From NCBI GenBank assembly GCA_032433595.1, contig JASWJB010000406.1, forward strand, positions 1 through 32,743: a stretch of 32,743 bases of DNA, read 5' to 3'. A program made the translations under genes and the position numbers. The first letter of the stretch is position 1; each line of letters opens with the position of its first letter. The notes beneath the pieces were generated by a model that was given only the letters and a program-made list of their open reading frames with translations, had not been told where the DNA came from and made no database searches. Below, piece by piece: positions 1-9,129 of this stretch. The DNA is from Conoideocrella luteorostrata (Eukaryota; Ascomycota; Sordariomycetes; Hypocreales; Clavicipitaceae).

Positions 1-2
1 GG

Positions 3-238
3 TGTTACGGCCCCCCCCCCCCGACCGTAACGCTCTAAGCAGTGGAATTTTCCTTGTATTGTTGTTATTCTGACGACGAATTCTACGTCTTTTATGCTGC
101 AATTCTGTCTATGCATTTGTAATCATCGGATTCATAAGCAGCTTTGGAATCAACTAGCTGTCAGCATATTTGCCAACTTTGTTAGCAGCTTCATAAGCAG
201 CTAATTCTTGACATCTAGGCTAGCAGCTAAGTGTAACA
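3..238. mobile_element. candidate solo LTR (236 bp)
   Basis: The segment begins TGTTAC and ends GTAACA, the inverted 6-bp ends typical of fungal LTRs. The five bases after it are GTCGG, and the only two bases before it in the window are GG, which agrees with the last two bases of a 5-bp target duplication; the other three lie outside the window. A 12-C run near the start sits between GTTACGG (4-10) and CCGTAAC (25-31), which could pair. No coding sequence is attached. The call rests only on the ends. Confidence 0.4.
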
Positions 239-658
239 GTCGGGCTATCCACTATCGTAAGTGAATAAAGTAGACGGTCGGGTCTGTTGCTTGGATAAGT
301 AAGAAATGCTGTAAGTGATCGTATCACAAGTATACGAGCAGTGTTCGGTAGCTGTCAGGATGTAGTGTCCCGCTCTTTACTGAAAGAATGCTCAGAGTGC
401 TTAGATTGATCTATGAGAATCTGAGTGCTAACTAGTGGTAATGACTGTCCTATATATAATATTCTGATCCTCATATAATTCCTTTGATCATAGTGATCTG
501 TGTGCTCTGTGTCCAGATAAGCCGTTATCTCTTCCTTTGCTCTATGCCCTTAGTCCCGTTGGTGTTGTATAAAGAGGAGTTATCCTTTTATCGTTTAAAC
601 ACCATTCGTACCAGCGCCAGTCATATCGCAACGGGAGACCTGCTGCTCTGCGGTATTC
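239..658. other. no gene seen
   Basis: AT-moderate sequence with a TATATATAAT-like tract near 451-460 and no convincing open frame. The short plus-strand frame at 484-681 has no recognisable features. Confidence 0.4.
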
Positions 659-1123
659 CTAGTTGTCGTTTGGTGCTGTAGGCGGTAATACGATAGGGGG
701 TAAGGCAATCTGCCGCGAGTCTGAGCGCCTCAAAGGACATGTCCTTGATGTCTTATAATGGCCAAATGTATGGCACTTGCTACACCTCCTCGGAACCCGC
801 TTACTAGTAGCAATGATTGGTCTGCTTCGCTTCGGGCACGGCATAGCGGCTTTACTCATCGAAAGCTCCCATTGAGATATGCGTCGTCGCACACTCGGCT
901 GAGTCCTCCGCCCACTTGCTCGTACACCAGTCGTCTTCCCATATCCAAGAGGTGGCAGTACTTCTTGGCTTGCAGTGCCCGAGGGGGCCGTGTGATGGCA
1001 AGGAATGCCAAGCTCCACGGAAACAGTGCAGTCGGCTGTACAAGACCCTATGGCCTTTGGCCACGAATTGGCAGAGCTTAGCATGCTCTTTAACGCCCTT
1101 CGGTGTTCTCGGGTACATGACCT
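659..1123 (-). pseudogene. MULE-type transposase C-terminal relic
   Basis: Reading on the minus strand, this frame carries a SWIM-like zinc-finger pattern (Cys-x3-Cys ... GIPCHH, about 1042-992), then a basic Ser/Arg/Pro-rich stretch, then a zinc knuckle Cys-x2-Cys-x4-His-x5-Cys (784-737) just before the stop. A SWIM motif followed by a C-terminal knuckle is the layout of Mutator-like element (MULE/FAR1-type) transposases. A stop codon at about 1124-1126 closes the frame upstream, and no DDE catalytic core is seen further upstream on this strand, so only the C-terminus remains. The open frame continues about 13 codons beyond the first ATG at 1084, with transposase-like residues. The longer overlapping minus frame at 852-1226 is probably a shadow, though a frameshift into it cannot be excluded. 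The family call is fair; the inactive state is clear. Confidence 0.6.
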
Positions 1124-1343
1124 TCACCACGCCCTGCCACATAAAAAACGTGCATTTAATTGGCGGCTGAGATAGTGCTCTGCACGCGATGACGCGTAAT
1201 GTTCTTAGTCGCGTTTTTTGAGGCATTCCAAGGCATCACGATGCGGGCGGGCGGGCAGGCTACCCGCTGCCTGCCAACCTGCTCCCTTCAACACAACCAC
1301 AACATCGTCAAAGCTATCGTTAAGACCTTCTGTTATCGTCAGA

Positions 1344-1499
1344 ATGCCTGAATTTATCCCTGCAACGCACTACTACAACACTATTATCGTGCCTTTGGGC
1401 GCGAATTACGATGACCTCGAACAAGCCTACTACGAAGTGCAAATCCCGCAGCTACCGGATTCTGCTCACTACAACACTTTTCACGATGCTCACTATTAA
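1344..1499 (+). CDS. possible 51-aa protein, unknown
   Basis: An ATG at 1344 opens a 51-residue frame rich in Tyr, His and Asp, with many HYY/HYN-type pairs, ending at TAA 1497-1499. The ~80 bases upstream are C/A-rich, like a fungal 5' leader. There is no signal peptide and no known domain. It could equally be a chance frame or the first exon of a longer gene, because the next bases read AAGTTCC after a tract that is open to the stop. Confidence 0.25.
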   Translation: MPEFIPATHYYNTIIVPLGANYDDLEQAYYEVQIPQLPDSAHYNTFHDAHY

Positions 1500-1731
1500 G
1501 TTCCCTAGCATCTCACATAAAAGGATAATCTAACCTTAACTCTTAGGATTTAGATAACCCGCTTCTTTAAATCCAAGACCTAATTTAAATTAGCCGCCGA
1601 TGGATCCCGTAAAATAACCCCAGTCCAAGCGAGCAGAATACACAGCAACACCAAGGACTTCAATATCAGGCCAATTGCTTTAATTATTATATCGTCCGCC
1701 GCTTCCGTCAACGGCACAGGGCACAAGGCGT

Positions 1732-1983
1732 ATGCAAGCAAGCGCACGGCGCATCCTCACACGGGCAGAAATCGAAGGGCAGGATCCCATGACGCAACGT
1801 GGGCGTAGGGGCCGCGGCAGGTCTCGCGGCCGCTCAAGAGCAGGCGTAAATACTGGGGCAATTGAATTATTAGTTAGACAGGCAGGGGAAAACACACCTT
1901 TATCGCTGTCTGTGGCCACTGACGAGTCAACTGACGAGGCAACTGACGAGGCCACTGACGAAGCCACTGAGGAGACTTGGTGA
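1732..1983 (+). CDS. possible 83-aa low-complexity protein
   Basis: The frame encodes an Arg/Gly-rich stretch (GRRGRGRSRGRSR, about residues 24-36), a short ordinary segment, and a C-terminal run of four Thr-Asp-Glu-Ser/Ala repeats produced by a 12-bp minisatellite. An RG-rich tract followed by an acidic tail is seen in many nucleic-acid-binding proteins, but that is only an analogy. The complementary strand is open too (1680-1967), so coding is uncertain. No neighbour helps assign a role. Confidence 0.25.
   Translation: MQASARRILTRAEIEGQDPMTQRGRRGRGRSRGRSRAGVNTGAIELLVRQAGENTPLSLSVATDESTDEATDEATDEATEETW
1918..1974. repeat. 12-bp minisatellite, ~4.5 units
   Basis: Consecutive units of the form ACTGACGAGGCM run from 1918, with changes only at positions that keep or conservatively alter the Thr-Asp-Glu-Ala reading on the plus strand. 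Confidence 0.85.
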
Positions 1984-2250
1984 AGACCAAAAGAACTAGG
2001 TCCAAGTCTACGTGGGCGGCAGGGATGGGTTTGTTCTCAGCGGGTTGGGGCTAGGCAGTGGGCAAGGCGTAGTCTCGGACACAGAGTTCCCGGGCGCAGA
2101 TTTCTCGTCCTCTACGTGGGCGCGTGCCAAAGTAGCGGGAGGTTAGTTCTCTGTGGGTTTGGTTGGCCAGGGAGAGGGCGGATAGTGGCAGTGGCACGCA
2201 GCGTGCACATCCAGCAAAGACCAAAAATCTTGGTCCAACAAGTCAGTCTA
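1984..2250. other. no gene; short direct repeats
   Basis: The words AGACCAAA...GGTCC and TCTACGTGGG recur near 1984-2010, 2112-2120 and 2217-2256. The AGACCAA/TTGGTC pairs are self-complementary. No coding frame is supported. Confidence 0.45.
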
Positions 2251-2650
2251 CGTGGGGCCGTATCGCTGGACTCTCGACCAGGTGTTTTGGCAGTTTACAC
2301 AATGCTTTTTTACATTTTTGCACTTTGCTTCTTTTTGCATCTTGTGCGCTGGATGTCTCTGCATCTTTTTTATCAGGTCTTGTTCTATCTCATGCACTTG
2401 TTGTTGTTATTATTGTGTTGCTTGTTGCGTTGCTTGTTGTGTTGCTTATTGCGCTTGTAAGCCGTATTGCTGGATTCCTGACTACAGTTTTTGGCAGTTT
2501 ACACACTACTCTCTACAATTGGCGCGCTGCTTCTTCTTGCATCGTATGCGCCGCGTTTCTCTGCATCTTTTGAACTGGGTTTTGTCCCGTCTGGAGCGCT
2601 GGTTGCTGTCCTGCCTTGCTTGATAAGTTGTTTGTTTCGCTTGTAAGCCC
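2251..2650. repeat. ~205-bp tandem repeat, two units plus a start
   Basis: Unit 1 (about 2251-2460) and unit 2 (about 2461-2646) both begin GCCGTATYGCTGGAYTC, contain TTTTTGGCAGTTTACACA, then a T/C/G-rich tract and TCTCTGCATCTTTT, and end near CGCTTGTAAGCC. A third start, GCCCTCGTTGCGCCTCCTGAC, follows at 2647. The hydrophobic plus-strand frames across this tract are a by-product of its TTG/CTT richness, not membrane proteins. Confidence 0.7.
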
Positions 2651-3114
2651 TCGTTGCGCCTCCTGACCTGACCGAGCAGGCCCTGGCGTGGGCGGGCCAA
2701 CACGAGACGACGGGGACGGTGGACGGCTGAGCTGGACACGCTGGCCTGCCAATGCCACTGACTGCGCCCAAGGTGCCGACAAATGAAGATATGCAGGCCA
2801 GAGACTCCGACGGAGTGTAAAGTCTTTATCAAATATATCTGCTCTACTAGTATAGCAAACAGTAGACTTATAGGATATATGTCCAATCTATTGGCCTGCC
2901 CATGCCTGACTGCCCCCAACGTGTCAATAAATCAAGACAACAGGTCACACAGGGTGTCGATTAATCCGTGGTGTGTGGCCCCTCCCTCCCCGGTTACACA
3001 ACCCGCTGAAAAACCACTCATCCCACGCTGTTTCTGCACGCTGCCCACTACACGAGCAAGAGCTTTTCCTCCCGTCTTGACTCACCTGCCATACGGAGAA
3101 GACAAGAAATCTTA
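2651..3114. other. no gene seen
   Basis: Non-coding transition from the tandem repeat into the stem-loop repeat array. The overlapping frames on both strands show no recognisable motif. Confidence 0.4.
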
Positions 3115-3770
3115 TCCACCACACTGTTCCCCCCTGGCCACGACCCATCGAGAACCACCTCCCGCCGCTATTTTGGAGTCTTTACTGGATGTACTACTCC
3201 TGTAAAGAGTGCAGAGGGCGTGGGGAGGGCCGAGACGTCTCGATGAATCCGTCAAGGGTGCCCTGGCCACCCGAAACCCGCTGAGAAACTCCCTCCCGCC
3301 GCTATTTTGGCACGCGGCCCACGCAGACACGCAGCCCATGCATACTCGAGAGTGTACAATCTTTACTGGATGTACGACTGCTGTAAAGAAGGACGCGAAC
3401 TCTCTATCCGGGTGAGTCTACGCCGGCCTGGCCTAGCCCTGTCCACTGTTACTGTTCTGGCCACAACCTGCCGAGAACCACCCATCCGCTAACTGGCACG
3501 CGGCCCATGCAGACTCGAGAGTGTACAACTTTTTCTAGATGTTCTACTGCTGTGAAGAGTACAGATGGCGTGGGGAGCGCCTCGACGCCTCGATCCATCT
3601 GTCGAGTTGTGCCCTGGCCACACAAAACCCGCTGGGAAACCCCTCCCGCTGCTATTTTGGCACGCACAGACTCGAGAGTGAACAATATTTACTAGCTGTA
3701 CCGCAGTAAAGAGAGAAACAAATTCTCTATCCGGGTGAGTCTACGCCGGCTTGCCCATTGCCCACGGCTT
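3115..3770. repeat. stem-loop repeat array A (4 copies)
   Basis: Each ~160-180 bp unit holds CCGCTATTTTGGCACGC, then GCAGACTCGAGAGTGTACA, then TCTTTAC...GTAAAGA, then CTCTCTATCC and CTGGCCACAACCCGC. Cores lie at about 3178, 3360, 3530 and 3691. The arms TCTTTAC and GTAAAGA are complementary and enclose ~10-17 bases, so each unit can form a hairpin. The units are diverged and carry no conserved reading frame. Confidence 0.8.
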
Positions 3771-3780
3771 AATAGCCACC

Positions 3781-4310
3781 GCACTTGAGCGTATTTGTTT
3801 AACGGGATGACAAGGGAACGTGATCGTATTTTTTACGGGGGTAACGGGAAAAGTACTTTCTCTCGCTTCATATCAAGGGCAGTAAGTAATCCGGAGAAGC
3901 ATTAAAGCATTCTCCGTGTGCTAATGTAGCATGTCAAGGCCAAAACATATGCACAGTGGACGACTACTGGCTTCCGAACCCGATACCCTTGACGGCAATA
4001 ACAAAGTGGGGGAAACAAAACGACTATTAATTACGACTTTTTGCCTCTACAGCGGGCCTCGAGTAACAAGAAACAACTAAATCGTGACACGGCTGCTGCT
4101 TCTGAACTCGACACCCTCGACGGCAATAACAAAGTGGGAGAAACACAACGACTGGCGAATACGATTTTTTGCTTATAAAGTAGGCCTCCGGTGGTTCTGA
4201 GCCGAGAGACAACCAAGTCGTGTGGAGTGGTGGCGAGGAATTTCTGCTGGGGTGCTGTACAAGAGCCTACGGGGCCTTGAGGAAGCCCGACTGGGACGGC
4301 GTTTACAGTC
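3781..4310. repeat. composite repeat blocks B and C
   Basis: Block C (about 3785-3960) holds GTATTTGTTTAACGGGATGA, GGCAGTAAGTAATCCGGAGA and TCTCCGTGTGCTAAT. Block B (about 3966-4300) holds two tandem versions of CTCGAYRCCCTCGACGGCAA followed by GGAGAAACACAACGACTGGC-type sequence and AACAACTAAATCGTG. The same blocks recur in order at 7129-7205 with 7459-7790, and block B sequence recurs at 8750-8990. Nothing here reads as protein. Confidence 0.7.
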
Positions 4311-5215
4311 TTTGCTAGATGTACTACTGCTGCAGAGAACAGACACGAATTCTCTATCCGTACGCTGGCCTGTCCACTCACTTCCACGGTTCGTTCCCCT
4401 GTCCTGGCCACAACCCGCCAAGATCTAGCTCCCGCCGCTTTTTGGCACGCAGCCCACCGCAGAGCGGACTCGGGCAGAGCTCACAATCTTTACTGGATGT
4501 ACTACTACTGTAGAGAACAGACATGAGCTCTCTATCCGTATACCAGCCTGGCCTTGGCCACTGCCACTGTTCTGGCCACAACCCGTGAGAACCACCTATG
4601 CCGCATTTTGGCAAGCAGCCCACCTCAGACACGGTGCCCACCACATAGGCAGACTTACTTGGACAGAGCTGACAGTCTTTACTAGATATACCGCCGTAAA
4701 GAGAATAGACACGACTCTCTATCCATATGCCGGCCCCGCCCCGCCCACTGCCACCGTTCCGACAACCCGCCAAGAACTGCCTCCCGCCACTATTTTGGCG
4801 CGCTGCCCGCCGCAAAGCAGACTCGGACAGAGTTTGTAGTCTTTACTAGATATAACGCCGCCAAAAGAACAGACACGGACTCTCTGTACGATCTACGCTG
4901 GCCTGGCCCTGGCCCCTGCCACCGTTCTGGCCACGAACCTTGAGAACACCCTATCCCGCGCTATTTTGGCACGCTGCCCGCCGCAGACTCGAGAGTTTAC
5001 TCGTTACTAGATATACTGATGTAAAGGTAACAGACACGAACACTTTATCCGCACGCTAGCCAGCCCACTGCCACTGTTCTGATCACAATCCGTGAGAACC
5101 GCCTCCCGTCGCTATTTTGGCACGCCAGAGCAGACTTGAACAGAGCTTACAGCCTTTACTACGTCTACTGCTGCAAAGAGAACAGACACAAACTCTTTAT
5201 CCGTACGGCGGCCAG
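4311..5215. repeat. stem-loop repeat array B (6 copies)
   Basis: Cores at about 4310, 4488, 4676, 4840, 5004 and 5152, spaced 148-188 bp. The flanks are as in the array at 3115-3770. Copies at 4676 and 4840 have shorter loops (TAGATATAMCGCC). The copy at 5004 has lost the TCTTTAC arm but shows GTTAC and GTAAC around the same core. Confidence 0.8.
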
Positions 5216-5450
5216 CCCACAGCATCGCGGGATGGAAGTTTATAGCTGCGGAGCTGGTCCCCCACAATCGCTCATCCTTCCACACGGCATAAACCTTACG
5301 CCAGTCCTAACCTTCTGTCCTGTCCATAATCATGGACCATATTTAGATAGAAAGTAAGCGAGATCACCCATCTTCACACTTCTCTTTTCCATAATCTTCC
5401 TCGTCTTTATTTTTTTCTCTAACAATCGATTCATGCGTAGTTCACCAACA

Positions 5451-5715
5451 ATGGATGACCAATTGGGCGGCCGAACTGACGACGACCTCTTCTACGACGA
5501 GTCGGCATTGCAGCATTTCAAATTGCCAAAATGGTTGGTCCTGAGGTAGGTATAAAGCCTCAACTTCCAGGCCCAAGGCCTCAACACCCAGGTCCAAGGA
5601 CATGGGCTACGAGTTTAAAGCGCCGGATCTAAAGAACGTGCCGCCTCCTCAGCCAGCCCAGAATGGCGCTGAGGAGTCGGAAGCAATTAAGGCCACACCC
5701 AGACAATCAGTCTGA
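5451..5715 (+). CDS. 72-aa two-exon hypothetical protein
   Basis: The ATG at 5451 sits in CACCAACAATGG, a strong fungal start context, after a T/C-rich tract (5385-5425) typical of fungal promoters. Exon 1 is 5451-5545; the intron is 5546-5591 (46 bp, GTAGGT ... CTCAAC ... CCCAG); exon 2 is 5592-5715, ending in TGA. The split codon (AG|G) joins the two frames exactly. An AATAAA signal follows at about 5788. The protein begins with an acidic segment (MDD..., DDDLFYDE), has a middle LPKWLVLR and FKAPDLKNVPPPQPAQ, and a Glu-rich end. No signal peptide, membrane segment or known domain is seen. It lies between two stem-loop arrays and could be a host gene or part of the repeat unit. The intron fit makes it better supported than other short frames nearby. 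Confidence 0.5.
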
Positions 5716-5837
5716 AATGAAAGGAAGTTGCGAAAATGCAGAAAAACATTGGTTAGTTGCTATATTAATACTTTGTTAACGCTTTCGAAATAAACTCACT
5801 CACTCACTACCACTGTTCCCCGTCCTAGCCTCAACCA

Positions 5838-6180
5838 GTGAGAACCCCCAGTCCCGCACTATTTTGGCACACTGCCCACCGCAGGCTCGAGAGTGTACAG
5901 TGTTTCCTAGATGTACTACTATTTCAGAACAGACACAATCTCCCTACCATACGCGGCCCGCTCACTGCCACTGTCCCCCCTGGCCACAGCCCGCTGAGAA
6001 CCACCTATTTCACGCTGTTATACAACGCTAACCGCAGACTCGACAGTTTACTCGTTACAAGATTTACTGCTGCAAAGAGAACAGACACGACCTCTCTATC
6101 CATATGCCGGCCTGAAACACGACACTTTTGGAGCCATCTTGCCTACCACTCTCTACAGCGCGGGCGTGGGGCGGCGTTGT
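5838..6180. repeat. stem-loop repeat copies 11-12
   Basis: Two further units with cores at about 5902 and 6051. Both arms are damaged (for example CGTTACA / GCAAAGA at 6051), while the flanks CCGCAGACTCGA, AGAACAGACACGA and CTCTCTATCCATATGCCGGCC are kept. Confidence 0.7.
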
Positions 6181-6511
6181 AATCCTCAACCCTTGGCATC
6201 GTTTGGCGGATACGTGTTGAACAACCCGAAGCAAAGGCCTCCACATTTCCAGCCATGATTTGTCAGACAGAAGACGGAAGGACGCCATCCAAAACACAGC
6301 CAACAGTCAAAGACAGTTTGATACATACCCGTTCCCTGCCGTAGGTTTGGTTTTGATCTGGCCACGCTCCCTGTTCTAGAGCTACACAAGCGTCGAGCTC
6401 TAGGCCATACAGGTCATTTGTCATGAGTTGATTCGTCGTTGGGGAGTTGGATTCGAGCGAGCATGGCGAGGACCGGTCCAAGCCTTCAGCAATCTAGCGA
6501 TACATGTTTTG
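6181..6511. other. no gene seen upstream of rRNA fragment
   Basis: The sequence shares no words with the flanking repeats, and no protein motif was found in either strand's short frames. Confidence 0.35.
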
Positions 6512-6873
6512 AAAGGAAGAATCACTCAGACACCACGTACTAGCGGCGGTTGATCTTGGGGCGCCATGGACTGCGAAGCTACCATCTGCTGGATAATGGC
6601 TGAACGCCTCTAAGTCAGAATCCATGCCAGAACGCGGTGATACCGCCCGCACGTACAGATGGACAAGAATAGGCTCCGGCTTAGCGTCTTAGCAGGCGAT
6701 CTCTCCACGGCGCAGGAAGCGCGCTGTGGTATTTCGCGTATTGTAATTTCAACACGAGCGGGGTCAAATCCTTTGCAGACGACTTAGCTGTGCGAAACGG
6801 TCCTGTAAGCAGTAGAGTAGCCTTGTTGTTACGATCTGCTGAGGGTAAGCCGTCCTTCGCCTCGATTTCCCCC
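6512..6873 (+). rRNA. 3'-terminal fragment of 28S (LSU) rRNA gene
   Basis: From about 6573 the sequence reads as the conserved 3' end of eukaryotic large-subunit rRNA: GCGAAGCTACCATCTGCTGG, GCTGAACGCCTCTAAGTCAG, AATCCATGCCAGAACGCGGT, AATCCTTTGCAGACGACTTA and GTAGAGTAGCCTTGTTGTTA (6812-6831), then ACGATCTGCTGAGGGTAAGC. It ends near TCGATTTCCCC, as in Sordariomycete LSU genes. Resemblance fades between 6573 and about 6512 (GAAAGGAAGAATCACTCAGA resembles the GAGAGGAACCGT region), so the left border is soft. Only about the last 300-360 bases of a ~3.3-kb gene are present. No 18S, 5.8S or other 28S part was found in the window, so this is an orphan fragment, not a working rDNA unit. The minus-strand frames over it are shadows. 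Confidence 0.9.
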
Positions 6874-7140
6874 AAAGGCGGCATGGCATGGCGTGAGACT
6901 GAGATTTGAGAAAGCCAAGGAGGGATTGAGACGGTACTGGCTAAGTCAAGGTAGGCTGCGTCGCGAGTCGGCGTATGATGGGCGACGGAATGAAACAGGC
7001 ATCCGAGTGTCCAGCATGACGATAGCGGACAAAGCTTACAGTCTTTACTAGATCTACTTCTGTAAAGAATAGACACGTACTCTCTGTACGATCCACGTTG
7101 GCCTGCCCACTACCCTCGGCTTGACAGCCACCGAACGTGA
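6874..7140. repeat. 28S downstream spacer with stem-loop copy 13
   Basis: Non-coding sequence directly after the 28S fragment. One stem-loop core lies at about 7041-7069 (TCTTTACTAGATCTACTTCTGTAAAGA), the best-preserved stem of the family, followed by CTCTCTGTACGATCCACGTT and then block C. In an rDNA repeat this position would be the start of the intergenic spacer. Confidence 0.65.
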
Positions 7141-7205
7141 GTGTATTTGTTTACGGGATGATGGGAAAAGTATTTTCTCGGTTCATACAAGGCAGTAAGT
7201 GATCC

Positions 7206-7458
7206 TGTTGGATAGAACGCTAGGAGACGCCGAAGACAAGGTAATGTCGATAGGCTAGGGAATGCCGTAGCCTTGGTGAGGCCGACGATATGGGGAATAG
7301 ATGCCCGAGGCAGGAAGGAGAGCAAGCATGAAAGGAAGCTTATGGACAGGAATTGGAAGAAGGAATCAGATCATCAATAATCATTATTGTTAATATTCAT
7401 CGATTTACATGCGTATTATTTTCCTTTCTAATTCACTTCCATTCTGTCGCTTCCGACA
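7206..7458 (+). mobile_element. solo LTR, 253 bp, with 5-bp duplication GATCC
   Basis: The element starts TGTTGGATAGAA and ends CTGTCGCTTCCGACA. It is flanked by GATCC at 7201-7205 and GATCC at 7459-7463. It interrupts repeat block C: the uninterrupted block is visible at 3886-3915 and 7508-7545 (GGCAGYAAGT...ATCCGGAG). A related copy lies at 24755-25029. No internal coding region remains, as expected after LTR-LTR recombination. Strand is set by similarity to the second copy; the true element orientation is not known. Confidence 0.8.
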
Positions 7459-7463
7459 GATCC

Positions 7464-7790
7464 TGGAGGAGCATCAAAGCAAAAATATTCTCTCTGTTCA
7501 TAAAAGGCAGCAAGTGATCCGATCCGGAGGAGCATCAAAGCATTCATTCTCCGTGTGCTAATTTGGCATGTCAAGGCCGAAACATGCACAGTGGACGGCT
7601 GCCGCTGACGAACTCGATGCCCTCGGCGGCAATAACAAGTAGGAGAATCACAACGACTAGCGATACGACTTTTTGCTCATACACGGCTGTTGCTTCCGAA
7701 CTCGATACCCTCGACGGCACTGACAAGTGGGAGAAACACAAACAACGACTGGTGAATACGACTTTTTGCTTATGCAGTGGTCTATTCTAG
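7464..7790. repeat. composite repeat blocks C and B, second copy
   Basis: After the solo LTR, block C resumes (GGAGGAGCATCAAAGC), is partly duplicated in tandem (7485-7545), and passes into block B with two CTCGATRCCCTCGRCGGCA units at 7610-7720. Order and words match 3885-4190. Confidence 0.7.
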
Positions 7791-7976
7791 TGACTCCAAA
7801 CTGCCACCGCCACCACCAGCGCTCGAGGAGTGAAAACTTCTACGAGGATTCAGCGTTATGCTCGCAGAGGAAGCAGGTTCCGGTCCCGCGGGAGACTCAT
7901 AACGAGGAGCCTTCCGCTCCGGTGTGACAGGTATTTCTGTACGTCACTCTGAATCCCTAACATCTCCATACTCCTC

Positions 7977-8679
7977 CTACTCCTCCTTCTGCTCCTCCTG
8001 CTCCTGCTGCTCCTGTTCTTGCTCCTGTTCCTGCTTCTTGTCAGCTCTGGACGCAAACCCCGCTGCCGCTCTTGTACTCACGTCCCCAGACCCAATGTTC
8101 ATCCTCTGAGCAGTCAAGGTAGCACCTCCCCCGTGCGGCTGCACCACTGGCCTCTCCAGCTCACGAATTATTTCCGCGTATTGCCTCTGCGTCTGCATCT
8201 TAAGGCGGTTGTACTCCGCGCGGCGGAGATGCGCGGTGAACCGCCTAGCCATGCGAAGCAAATCATCCTGCATCATGCGGAACCTGTCATCACTGGGTAT
8301 CATGAATCTAGCCACCGGTTGTAACATTAGCTAAGTAGTTAAAATAAAATAAAACTGAAAAATTGCTAGAGAAAGGGAAAAGCAAGGTGTAAAAATGGCA
8401 GGGCATAACAGACTCTTGGGCCGGTGGCTCCGCGGGCGGGGATGTAGATGGGCTGCGTATCTGGCCATCCATACAGCGGGGGGGGGTTAAGTTGCTCTTT
8501 GGGGGAGAGGAAATGGGTTGGTGTTGGTGCTGGTCTACAACATCATCGCGAGGTTGTTGGGGCGTGCAAGCAGGGACTGCAGCCTGATTGTCCTCTGCCC
8601 TGCATGCCTTTTGATGGGATGACCCGGCCTCGGGCGTCAATTCCTCGCCTTTTCTCTTGCATGGGAGTTCGGGTGCCAT
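7977..8679 (-). CDS. 198-aa two-exon hypothetical protein, Gln/Glu-rich tail
   Basis: The start at 8679 lies in TCACCATGGC, a near-ideal eukaryotic start context. Exon 1 is 8679-8414; the intron is 8413-8308 (106 bp, GTCTGT ... GCTAATG ... GGCTAG); exon 2 is 8307-7977, ending in TAG. The split codon GA|A joins the two frames exactly. The N-terminal ~88 residues are polar and Pro/Ser/Gln-rich with a basic patch (CKRK). Residues ~89-150 are charged and probably helical (DDLLRMARRFTAHLRRAEYN, then RQYAEIIRELERP). The C-terminus is a run of Gln-Glu pairs coded by a CTC/CTG-rich microsatellite (7969-8040 on the plus strand). No known domain is recognised; a coiled-coil nuclear or cytosolic protein is a guess. 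It is embedded in repeat blocks, so it may belong to a repeated family. The tail length may vary between copies. Confidence 0.6.
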
Positions 8680-8749
8680 GGTGATTGGGGGCCTGTGAGA
8701 ACGGTGCTGTATGAAGTGAGGTGGTGAAAGTTGAGGTTTTGGAAACAGC

Positions 8750-9010
8750 CAAATCGTGTAGAGCAGTGGCTGGGGTACTGCACAGTGGGCTTCGAGTAAC
8801 TCCAGGCCAAGAAACAACCAATTCGTGTAGAGTGGTGTACTCGGAATTACAGCTGGGGTATTGCACAGTATGCCTCGAGTAACTCCAAGCCAAGAAACAA
8901 CTAAATCGTGTAGGGCAGTGGCTCGCAGTTACTGCTGGGGTACTTACAAGGGCGGCCTACGTGCTCTTGAGACAGCCCGACTGGGACAGCGTTTACAGTC
9001 TCCTGGCGAA
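8750..9010. repeat. repeat block B, third copy
   Basis: Three successive versions of AARAAACAACYAAWTCGTGT with GAGTRGTG / GCTGGGGTAYTGCACA between them (about 8735, 8812 and 8893), ending in CAGCCCGACTGGGACAGCGT, as at 4200-4310. The flanking repeat therefore reaches to within ~60 bases of the gene on the minus strand. Confidence 0.65.
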
Positions 9011-9129
9011 TCTTCCGGTTCACCGGTGCAGTGGTCGCACCTTCCTATTGCATTACAGCAGACAGTGCGTCGGGAGGGCCTTGATGTCTCGATTCATCTG
9101 TCAGGCGTGGCCTCTGGCCTGACCACAAC

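Noticed and set aside
2163..2623. Hydrophobic Leu/Cys/Phe-rich frames suggesting a membrane protein
   Set aside because: They arise from TTG/CTT-rich tandem repeats; three overlapping frames are equally hydrophobic and none has a start context.
3115..5215. CRISPR-like array
   Set aside because: Units are ~150-190 bp, diverged and eukaryotic; there are no short identical repeats with unique spacers.
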